A stretch of DNA of 64,000 nucleotides. It comes from an uncultured Draconibacterium sp. (lineage in GTDB: Bacteria; Bacteroidota; Bacteroidia; Bacteroidales; Prolixibacteraceae). Positions within the stretch are counted from its first letter, which is position 1. Each line of letters begins with the position of its first letter. A program made the position numbers and the translations under genes. The notes beneath the pieces are model-generated. The model saw only the letters and a program-made list of their open reading frames with translations. It did not search any database and was not told the origin of the DNA. The stretch spans positions 248,001-312,000 of the forward strand of contig NZ_CAJXYQ010000006.1 in the NCBI RefSeq assembly GCF_913063105.1, written 5' to 3'. Below, one piece after another: positions 37,422-46,050 of the stretch.

Positions 37422-38315
37422 TTATGCGTTACTCCATTGGTTTAATTTATTCTCCATAAAATGAACATAGGCATGTTCCAGGTTCGGAGTAATCTGTTCT
37501 CCATAATAACCGTTTATTTCACCCGTTACTACCTGGACTTCCCAACCACCATCAACCGGAATGGTTGAAATCACAGGGTATTTTTCATTGATTTCCAAAT
37601 ACTCCTGCTCGGTTGCCTGTATTTGCCACACAAATCCTTCGGCTTCTTTTACCAGTTGTTCGGGGGAGCCTGAGAATGCCAGTTTACCTTTGTTTAGCAG
37701 TGCCATATTATCGCATGTGCTCGATATATCCCCTACTATGTGCGTGGAAAGAATAATAATTACATCGCGGGTACTTATTGTGGATAGAAGGTTTCTGAAC
37801 CGGATACGTTCCTCGGGATCAAGACCCGTAGTTGGTTCATCAACAATTATAATTTTAGGATCGTTGATTAAGGCCTGTGCAATTCCCAACCTTCTTTTCA
37901 TACCTCCCGAAAGTTTATTGGCATTTCTGTCACGGGCTTCAAAAAGTCCAACTTCTTCAAGCATTTGCTCAACAGCAGTACGTCTTTTTGTGCCGTTTTT
38001 CATCCCGGCCAGACGGGCTGTATAATCCAGAAATTCGTATGTTTTTAATTTCGAGAAGAAACTGAAATCCTGTGGTAAGTAACCCAACATTGACCTGATT
38101 TCGCGACGATGTTTGGCCAAATCCATATCATTAATTAATACTTTGCCGCTACTTGGTTTCATTAGAGTTACAAGTATGCGCATTAAAGTAGATTTACCCG
38201 CACCGTTTGGTCCTAACAAACCGAACATTCCGTTGGGAATTTCAAGATTCAAGTTATTAATAGCATAACTGCCACCTTTATAAACTTTATTCAGGTTTTC
38301 AATTTTTATATGCAC
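37422..38315 (-). CDS. ABC transporter ATPase, first gene of the hybrid efflux operon
   Basis: Nucleotide-binding subunit of 297 residues. Walker A GLLGPNGAGKS at about 32-42, Q-loop region GYLPQDFSFF near 84, signature LSGGMKRR near 137, Walker B IIIVDEP near 155, H-loop STHIVGDIS near 190. The last about 80 residues form an extra domain containing EGFVWQIQA, shared with the ATPase fused to the RND pump. Start is a GTG (ATG is unavailable at the natural N-terminus, HIKIENLNKVYKG). It is the partner of the permease-M1 fusion that follows, and leads the seven-gene operon. Confidence 0.9.
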   Translation of the reverse strand: MHIKIENLNKVYKGGSYAINNLNLEIPNGMFGLLGPNGAGKSTLMRILVTLMKPSSGKVLINDMDLAKHRREIRSMLGYLPQDFSFFSKLKTYEFLDYTARLAGMKNGTKRRTAVEQMLEEVGLFEARDRNANKLSGGMKRRLGIAQALINDPKIIIVDEPTTGLDPEERIRFRNLLSTISTRDVIIILSTHIVGDISSTCDNMALLNKGKLAFSGSPEQLVKEAEGFVWQIQATEQEYLEINEKYPVISTIPVDGGWEVQVVTGEINGYYGEQITPNLEHAYVHFMENKLNQWSNA

Positions 38316-38456
38316 AATATATAGTAATGTATAGTGTTAAAATAGCAACTTTGACTTATTAAGGTTAAAATGGTTTAATCAGAAATTCAATAAATTTCAG
38401 CAACTGTATCCTCACCCGAAAATGAAATTAAAACAATTTACATCAGAATTATCAAT

Positions 38457-38483
38457 AAAAAAAGCTCCGCTTTAACGAAGCTT
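38457..38483 (-). terminator. Rho-independent terminator of the secreted two-repeat protein
   Basis: On the minus strand, AAAGCT...AGCTTT with one internal mismatch, then CG/CG, forms a stem of about 9 positions followed by a run of seven T. It lies about 107 bases after the stop at 38590 and separates this gene from the efflux operon. Confidence 0.6.
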
Positions 38484-38589
38484 TATTCATTGGCAATTCT
38501 TAACACTTAAATTATATTTTTAAAGTTGAAGTTAACTTTCAAATTATGTCAGAATCTTTTCTGTTTAACAAAAGTTGCATAAGCAACAA

Positions 38590-39174
38590 TTATAATTCAA
38601 TAGCATAGGTGTGCGTATCCAGTTCTTCGGCAAGGACAACATTATATTTTCCTTTTTCCAATCCACTAAAATCCATTCTTTTTTGAATACACATTTCTTT
38701 ACCCAGATTTGCTCCGCTTATAAATGCACCATCTTTATACAGACGCAAATAGACATTTTTGCCTGAAACATTTAAAAATGAAACATTTAGCTTTCCATCT
38801 TCCATTTTATAATAGGGTTCGAAATAGCGGCGGGCAGGTCCAATATTTACCTGGCCATCATCAACCTGAACATTGCGTGAAACACTTTGATTTCCGTAAT
38901 TCAAGCTTATTTTATACGTACCATCGCGTAAATCAGAAAAATCGAAAGTTTTGCTGTATTCACAGTTTCTCTTTTCTGATTGAGTATGGTAAACTACTTT
39001 CCCGTTTTTTTGCGAGATTGTAATTTCTACCGGACATGGAGTTACTGATTCAAATTCCACTTTTACCTTTTCATCAGCAACGGGCTCCACATTCATCTTT
39101 GGTAAATTTGTGGCATTAGTTGTTGCTACAACAAATAATACCAGGGTAGCAAATACCCAGATTCTTGTTTTCAT
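38590..39174 (-). CDS. Secreted two-repeat beta-domain protein, unknown function
   Basis: A 194-residue protein with a signal peptide (residues 1-21, ending TNA). The mature part contains two similar beta-sandwich repeats, about 30-105 and 118-194. Each has a strand pair followed by a closing 'DFSDLRDGTYKISL' or 'DFSGLEKGKYNVVL' segment, the pattern of Por/T9SS-sorting-like and DUF3244-like domains. Unlike true T9SS sorting domains, the domain occurs twice and forms the whole protein. It may be a small envelope or secreted binding protein; no enzyme motif is seen. Monocistronic with its own terminator. Confidence 0.65.
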   Translation of the reverse strand: MKTRIWVFATLVLFVVATTNATNLPKMNVEPVADEKVKVEFESVTPCPVEITISQKNGKVVYHTQSEKRNCEYSKTFDFSDLRDGTYKISLNYGNQSVSRNVQVDDGQVNIGPARRYFEPYYKMEDGKLNVSFLNVSGKNVYLRLYKDGAFISGANLGKEMCIQKRMDFSGLEKGKYNVVLAEELDTHTYAIEL

Positions 39175-39491
39175 AGCTTTAATTTTTAAACTGTTTTCAT
39201 TGTTTTCGACAATAAATTTACGGACTAGTTACATGCCAAACACAACTAATTCTACAAACAACACCAAAAGGTATTTAAATAGCCAAAAATTATCGACAAA
39301 CGTAAAACGTGTATTTTATAGGCACATTTAACCCGACTAAAAATTCCGCTCAATACATTAATTAGAAAAATAATTTTATAAACACCTCTAGTTCTGAACG
39401 TTAAGAATCTTATTTCAAAAAATCCGGAAAGTGAAACGAAAGCAATTAAATGTGTCTTGATTTTTATTTACTTTTCGGAAAAAATTTGTGG
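39175..39491. other. Divergent intergenic region
   Basis: 317 bases between the secreted two-repeat gene and the ComB-like gene, very AT-rich. It must hold both promoters, but I see no good TAnnTTTG pair, palindrome or small ORF. Confidence 0.4.
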
Positions 39492-40181
39492 ATGAAGATC
39501 AGAGTCCTGCACTTGCTTAAAGGAGCAAAAGAAGCAAGCGGATTAACCGTAATTATAGATGTATTCAGGGCATTTTCTACAGCCTGTTTTGCTTTCGACA
39601 AAGGTGTAGAAACAATATTTCCGGTTGCGGGAATTGATGAAGCGAGGGAAATGAAAAAAAATAACCCTGACTTTGTATTGGTGGGTGAACGCGATGGAAA
39701 AAAAATATCAGGATTTGATTTCGGAAATTCACCATCACATATTCTTTCTGCTGATTTAAAAAACAAAACCCTTGTTCATACAACGAGTTCGGGCACTCAG
39801 GGAATTGCAAATGCAAAATCAGCCAGCGAAATTATTACAGGTAGTTTTGTAAATGCAGATGCAATTGTACAATACATAAAAAAGAAAAAGCCTGAAACAG
39901 TTTCGTTGGTTTGTATGGGTTACGCATGTATTCATCCAACTGATGAAGATAATTTCTGTGCAGAATATATCAAAAACAAGCTTGAAAACAGACCCGGTAA
40001 TTTTGAAAAAATGGTTGAGAAACTGAAGGTGGGTTCAGGAGCCAGATTTTTTAAACCTGAAAATCAATCCTGGTCTCCAAAAACAGACTTTGAACTTTGT
40101 TTGGATATCAATCGTTTTGATTTTGTTTTAAAAGCAGAAAACCGAAATGAATTAAACTACCTGAAAAAAATAGAAGTATAA
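39492..40181 (+). CDS. ComB-like 2-phosphosulfolactate phosphatase family protein
   Basis: A 229-residue member of the ComB family, whose characterised members hydrolyse (R)-2-phospho-3-sulfolactate to 3-sulfolactate using Mg. Start chosen at the ATG giving MKIRVLHLLKGAKEA; an in-frame ATG 42 bases upstream is less likely. Family segments visible: VIIDVFRAFSTA at about 19-30, GERDGKKISGFDFGNSPSHI near 66-85, HTTSSGTQGI near 96-105 and a conserved CMGYACIHPTDED near 140-152. The gene for a PLP aminotransferase starts 7 bases after its stop. Whether it acts on phosphosulfolactate here is unknown. Confidence 0.78.
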   Translation: MKIRVLHLLKGAKEASGLTVIIDVFRAFSTACFAFDKGVETIFPVAGIDEAREMKKNNPDFVLVGERDGKKISGFDFGNSPSHILSADLKNKTLVHTTSSGTQGIANAKSASEIITGSFVNADAIVQYIKKKKPETVSLVCMGYACIHPTDEDNFCAEYIKNKLENRPGNFEKMVEKLKVGSGARFFKPENQSWSPKTDFELCLDINRFDFVLKAENRNELNYLKKIEV

Positions 40182-40188
40182 AACAAAA

Positions 40189-41358
40189 ATGAAAGTTTAC
40201 AATTTTGATGAAATTATTTCGAGAGAAGGAACCAACAGTTTAAAATATGATGCCCGGGAAAAATTCTTTGGCGACAGCAATGTATTGCCTCTTTGGGTAG
40301 CCGATATGGATTTTAAAACTCCCGACTTTATTATTGATGCTATAAAAGAAAGAACCGAACATGAAATTTTTGGATACTCATTCAGGCCTGATTCTTATTA
40401 CCAGGCTATTATTGACTGGATGAAACGAAGACATAAGTGGGATATTCAAAAAGAATGGATTTCTTTTAGCCCGGGAGTTGTGGCAGGATTAACTTTTGCC
40501 ATTGAAACTTTTTCAAAACCTAATGATGAGGTTGTCGTTCAACCTCCGGTATATTTCCCGTTTTTTGATTCGGTAAAAGGAACAAAACGAAAAATGATTG
40601 AAAATCCGTTAAGAATTAAAAACGATCGTTATACTTTCGATTTTAAAGATTTAGAATCAAAAATTAGCGAAAAAACCAGGTTGTTACTGTTGTGCAATCC
40701 TCAAAATCCGGGAGGAATGGTTTGGACAAAAGAAGAACTGGAAAAACTTACGTCATTTTGTTTGGAACATAAAATCATGATTATTTCGGACGAAATACAT
40801 TCTGATTTAATTTACAGTGGTCATAAACACATTCCGCTCGCCAGCATTTCAGAAGAAGTGGCAAATAATTGTGTGGTTTTAATGGCTCCAAGTAAAACAT
40901 TTAATATTGCCGGTTTTTCATCTTCGCTGGTAATTATACCAAAAAAAACAAACCTGGTTCGTTATGAAAGAGCAATTGGTGTAGGTCACCTGCACATGGG
41001 AAATATATTTGGTACGATTGCATTGGAAACAGCATACAGTTTTGGTGACGAATGGCTTTCTCAAATGCTTGATTACCTGTGGAAGAATTATCTCTTCCTT
41101 GAGGAATTTACAAAATCCAGACTTCCAAAAGTTAAGGTTATGAAACCGGAAGCAACCTATCTTATCTGGATGGATTTCAGGGAATATGGAATGAAAAATG
41201 AGAAATTGATGAAGTTTACAGTTGACAATGCCAAAGTTGGCTTAAACGATGGTGGAAGATTTGGCACAGGCGGGGATGGTTGGTTAAGAATAAATATCGG
41301 CTGTCCAAGAAGTATTTTAGAAAAAGCTTTGGAACGTTTGGCAACAGCCTTTGGGTAA
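40189..41358 (+). CDS. PatB/MalY-type PLP aminotransferase or C-S lyase
   Basis: Fold-type I PLP enzyme of 389 residues, of the MalY/PatB group that includes cystathionine beta-lyases and some aminotransferases. Motifs: LPLWVADMDFKTP at the N-terminus (family hallmark), NPQNPGG near 166-172 binding the cofactor, SDEIHSDLIYSG near 197-208 with the pyridine-binding Asp, and APSKTFNIAGF near 230-240 with the Schiff-base lysine; RINIGCPRS near the C-terminus carries the carboxylate-binding Arg. Most likely acts on cystathionine or cysteine, releasing thiol, pyruvate and ammonia, but the ComB-like neighbour leaves a sulfonated substrate possible. Confidence 0.88.
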   Translation: MKVYNFDEIISREGTNSLKYDAREKFFGDSNVLPLWVADMDFKTPDFIIDAIKERTEHEIFGYSFRPDSYYQAIIDWMKRRHKWDIQKEWISFSPGVVAGLTFAIETFSKPNDEVVVQPPVYFPFFDSVKGTKRKMIENPLRIKNDRYTFDFKDLESKISEKTRLLLLCNPQNPGGMVWTKEELEKLTSFCLEHKIMIISDEIHSDLIYSGHKHIPLASISEEVANNCVVLMAPSKTFNIAGFSSSLVIIPKKTNLVRYERAIGVGHLHMGNIFGTIALETAYSFGDEWLSQMLDYLWKNYLFLEEFTKSRLPKVKVMKPEATYLIWMDFREYGMKNEKLMKFTVDNAKVGLNDGGRFGTGGDGWLRINIGCPRSILEKALERLATAFG

Positions 41359-41364
41359 AGTTTT

Positions 41365-42006
41365 TTATTCTTCTTCTGCCAACTTTTTCAATTTTACAAA
41401 AGATTTGATCAATTGATTCTGAATTATGGGATCCTGTATAAACCTTGGAACTATTGGCTTTTCGTACGATATGACCTGATATCTGATTTTCGACTTATTA
41501 CTTTCCAAAACTGATATTTCCCAAAATCCTTTATAGTTTTTCATTCTTTCAATTTTATCATTTACCGCAATAAAATCAGGATCTGCATTGATGTTTATAA
41601 CAACACCATTATTTATATCTTTAAGATAATGCCGGGTAACTAAATCCTTCTTATTATAAGGCCAGGGATAATTCATAATTGTATGAGTGTACCACAAGGT
41701 ATCACTGGTTTGATATATATCGCACGATTTTATGCCAACCGCCCATTTTAAATAGTTTTCAGAAGCAGAAAATTGCTTTACTATTTTTGAAATTTCTGCA
41801 TCGATGGTAAATTCTGCTTTCATTTCACGTGTTTTCCCCCCATTTTCAAATTCAATCCATCGATAATAAATCAAAATATCTTTTTCATTTTTTACAAGTT
41901 CCCAACTTTTGTCAGTTGTAACGAAATTTGATGCTGCATTTGAATTTTGAAAGAAAAAACATGCTAAAAACAAAATCAATACTATCTGAACTTTCTGATT
42001 TTTCAT
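41365..42006 (-). CDS. Exported START-domain-like protein
   Basis: A 213-residue protein with a signal peptide (about 1-24, ending SNA). The mature part is one START/polyketide-cyclase-like lipid-binding fold: WELVKNEKDILIYYRW at the N-terminus, followed by IDAEISKIVKQFSASENYLKW, WYTHTIMNYPWPYNKKDLV and the closing C-terminal helix IQNQLIKSFVKLKKLAEE. Members of this group bind hydrophobic ligands; here it would act in the periplasm. It is convergent with the PatB gene at 6 bases. Ligand unknown. Confidence 0.8.
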   Translation of the reverse strand: MKNQKVQIVLILFLACFFFQNSNAASNFVTTDKSWELVKNEKDILIYYRWIEFENGGKTREMKAEFTIDAEISKIVKQFSASENYLKWAVGIKSCDIYQTSDTLWYTHTIMNYPWPYNKKDLVTRHYLKDINNGVVININADPDFIAVNDKIERMKNYKGFWEISVLESNKSKIRYQVISYEKPIVPRFIQDPIIQNQLIKSFVKLKKLAEEE

Positions 42007-42137
42007 TTTAAAAACTAAATTATTCTTTAATAATCGAAAAACGTTTCACTATAAACTGACAGAAATACTTCTTAAGAGTTGGAAAATAATTGATAAAAAC
42101 TGTGAAAATATTGAAATAAGAACTAACATTCAGAATT

Positions 42138-43136
42138 TTAAAATTTTGGATGCTGGAAATTCTTATTGATCCATCCTACCACTTCTTTCACATCGATTTC
42201 CGACATACATTTAAAATGTTTTTTAGGACATTTCTGATATCCTAATTTTGAACATGGACGACATTTTAATCCATCAACTTGTAAAATTTCAGAATTTGGA
42301 TCAGGTTGATAGGGCACCATTCCAAAATCAGGAACAGTATTTCCCCAAAACGAAAGAATTTTTTTATTAAAGGCAGCAGCAATATGCATTAAACCTGTAT
42401 CGTTTGACAAAATTAACTTTGCCTCACGCACCAAAGATGCTGACCGGTTTAAGCTTATTTTACCGGCATAGTTTAATACATTCCCTTTAGACTGAGATAA
42501 TACTTTTTCTCCTTCACTAAACTCCTTTTTACCTCCCAACAGTATAACCGGGTAATCAATTTTCTGACAAATCTCCGATACCTTTTCTACGGGTAATTTT
42601 TTAGTGTAATAAGTTCCGGCAATTACAAATCCAACAAATCCCTTCTGAAAAGGTTTGGGTAAATCTTTTAATGGGAAAACCTCATTTTTGGGAATAAAAT
42701 AATCGAGACCCTTGCCATCATTTTTTATTTCAAGAGCGGCTGTAGTTTCGAGGTAGCGATCAACAATATGCTTTTTGGGCAGCCTGTTAATTTTAAATTG
42801 AATTAACAGCATTTTTTGCCAATTCAGTTTGTTTACGGAAAATGCTTTTGCCTTTATTTTTCTTTTTAAACGAGCACTTCTGAAATTATTATGTAAATCA
42901 ATAATATAATCAAATTTCTCGGGAATAAGGTTTTGAATAAGTTCGCTTAAATTATCTTCGAAAACATGTACTTTATCAATATGGGGATTCGACTCCACGA
43001 TACATGCAAACTTCTTTTTAGAAATAAAATGTATTTCGGCATTTTTCAACTGAGTTTTAAGACATCGAACAACCAGTGATGTCAACACTATGTCCCCGAT
43101 TGAACTTAACCTTATTATCAGAATTTTAATTTTCAT
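42138..43136 (-). CDS. Glycosyltransferase family 9 (heptosyltransferase-like)
   Basis: Lipopolysaccharide-type heptosyltransferase family enzyme of 332 residues, acting at the cytoplasmic face on lipid A-core or a related glycan. N-terminal RLSSIGDIVLTSLVVRCLK (about 9-27) is the GT9 signature; the donor-binding C-terminal half has ILSNDTGLMHIAAAFNKK and FWGNTVPDFG. A cysteine-containing CRPCSKLGYQKCP segment lies near 293-305, as in many GT9 members. It follows the ATP synthase terminator by a few bases and has no linked LPS genes. Confidence 0.88.
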   Translation of the reverse strand: MKIKILIIRLSSIGDIVLTSLVVRCLKTQLKNAEIHFISKKKFACIVESNPHIDKVHVFEDNLSELIQNLIPEKFDYIIDLHNNFRSARLKRKIKAKAFSVNKLNWQKMLLIQFKINRLPKKHIVDRYLETTAALEIKNDGKGLDYFIPKNEVFPLKDLPKPFQKGFVGFVIAGTYYTKKLPVEKVSEICQKIDYPVILLGGKKEFSEGEKVLSQSKGNVLNYAGKISLNRSASLVREAKLILSNDTGLMHIAAAFNKKILSFWGNTVPDFGMVPYQPDPNSEILQVDGLKCRPCSKLGYQKCPKKHFKCMSEIDVKEVVGWINKNFQHPKF

Positions 43137-43141
43137 TCAAT

Positions 43142-43164
43142 AAAAATCACTGTTTTTTGTGATT
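43142..43164 (-). terminator. Terminator of atpD-atpC
   Basis: AATCAC (43145-43150) pairs with GTGATT (43159-43164) around an 8-nt loop, and the minus strand continues with TTTTTATT. It lies between the atpC stop and the GT9 start. Confidence 0.5.
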
Positions 43165-43189
43165 AACATTTTTTGAGAATTTTTTCTGC

Positions 43190-43432
43190 CTAAACTGATT
43201 CAACCAAAATGATGATTTTATTCTTCAGATTTTCTATTACTCCTCCACTTACATTAAACTGGTGTTCTTTCCCTTCTTTTTCCTTAACAGTTATTTTACC
43301 CTTTTCAAGGGTGGAAATAATAGGTGCGTGGTTTTTCAGAATAGTAAAAGCTCCTTTACTGCCGGGTACCTGAACCGAATTTACTTCTCCTTCAAAAACC
43401 TTTTTATCGGGTGTAATTATTTCCAAATACAT
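43190..43432 (-). CDS. atpC: ATP synthase epsilon subunit (short form)
   Basis: F1-ATPase epsilon subunit, part of the central stalk joining F1 to the F0 ring. The 80 residues cover only the N-terminal beta-sandwich (YLEIITPDKKVFEGEV to SGGVIENLKNKIIILVES). The C-terminal helical hairpin that inhibits ATP hydrolysis in E. coli (total 138 residues) is absent, as in many Bacteroidota (family knowledge). It follows atpD by 15 bases. Confidence 0.92.
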   Translation of the reverse strand: MYLEIITPDKKVFEGEVNSVQVPGSKGAFTILKNHAPIISTLEKGKITVKEKEGKEHQFNVSGGVIENLKNKIIILVESV

Positions 43433-43447
43433 GAAATATGGTTTCTA

Positions 43448-44968
<1,521 letters not shown>

Positions 44969-45002
44969 TTAAGTTTGGTTAAATACTTTGTATTAACACA
45001 AA

Positions 45003-45032
45003 CAAATTTAGTATTGTTTTTAGATTGTCCAA
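45003..45032 (-). promoter_or_regulatory. Bacteroidota-type promoter of atpD-atpC
   Basis: Minus-strand TAAATTTG (45003-45010) is an exact -7 element, with a TTG at 45030-45032 at a 19-nt spacing that serves as the -33 element. The atpD start is about 50 bases downstream. Confidence 0.6.
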
Positions 45033-45064
45033 TAAATTCTTCAACTTTTGGAACATTTCTATTC

Positions 45065-46048
45065 CTAACTTACACGTTTTAACATTAGCTTACTTATCTC
45101 TTTTAATTGAGATTTTCTTTCATAATCAATTTCTATTTCATCCAAAATCTGATTACACTTATTAAAATAGAGTTCTATTTTTTGCTCAGTAAAACTTCTA
45201 ATATTCAGTTTCTTATAAATCTCCAAAACTGATTTTATTTTTTCTTCCGGATTCAATTCAGTGTTACTGAACCAGTTTAACAGTTCATTTTTGGTTTCTC
45301 CGGTAGCCTGTTGTAAAGCATTAATTGAAAGAAAAGTTTTTTTATTTGCCAGGATATCTCCACCAATTTTTTTACCAAAAGAATCAGGATCTCCAAAACT
45401 ATCCAAAAGATCATCCTGTAACTGAAATGCCAAACCCAGATTTATACCAAAATCATAAAGTTGCCCGGTGATCTTTTTATCCGCATTCACCAGAAGTGCA
45501 CCTGATTTTAGACTGCATGCCAACAATACCGCAGTTTTTAATCTAATCATTTCAAGATACTCTTCTTCTGTAACATCCATTCTGTTTTCAAACTCCATGT
45601 CGTATTGCTGACCTTCGCATACCTCAATTGCAGTATTTGTAAACAAATTACAGACTTCATTTAATTGTTCAGCTTTGCATTCATACAGATAACGATACGC
45701 TATAAATGCCATTACGTCTCCAGAAAGAATGGCGCTGTTTTCACTAAATTTTTTATGCACGGTAGGCCTGTTCCGTCTTACATCAGCATTATCCATAATA
45801 TCATCGTGCAGTAAGGTGAAATTATGAAATACTTCTATGGCAATTGCAGCCGGTAGTGCTTCCCTGACTGTTTCAGAAAACATATTATAAGACAGCAAAA
45901 CCAATACCGGACGTAATCGTTTGCCACCCATATCGAGCGAATAATTAACCGGGCTGTATAAGTCTACCGGATTAGTTTTTTTTAACTCCGTTGACCTGAC
46001 TTTCAGTTCTTCATTTATCAATTTCTGAAGTTCGGTAATTGTATACAA
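45065..46048 (-). CDS. Polyprenyl (probably geranylgeranyl-type) diphosphate synthase
   Basis: Trans-prenyltransferase of 327 residues that chains isopentenyl diphosphate onto allylic diphosphates. First aspartate-rich motif HDDIMD with Asp82, Asp83 and Asp86; second QDDLLD with Asp212, Asp213 and Asp216; GGKRLRP at 41-47 binds diphosphate. The first motif has no insertion and Phe77 lies five residues before it, the archaeal type I GGPP-synthase pattern, which points to a C20 product (inference). Start is a TTG, supported by an AGGAGG site 7 bases upstream; the gene begins 2 bases after the MMPL stop. Confidence 0.88.
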   Translation of the reverse strand: MYTITELQKLINEELKVRSTELKKTNPVDLYSPVNYSLDMGGKRLRPVLVLLSYNMFSETVREALPAAIAIEVFHNFTLLHDDIMDNADVRRNRPTVHKKFSENSAILSGDVMAFIAYRYLYECKAEQLNEVCNLFTNTAIEVCEGQQYDMEFENRMDVTEEEYLEMIRLKTAVLLACSLKSGALLVNADKKITGQLYDFGINLGLAFQLQDDLLDSFGDPDSFGKKIGGDILANKKTFLSINALQQATGETKNELLNWFSNTELNPEEKIKSVLEIYKKLNIRSFTEQKIELYFNKCNQILDEIEIDYERKSQLKEISKLMLKRVS

Positions 46049-46050
46049 TT

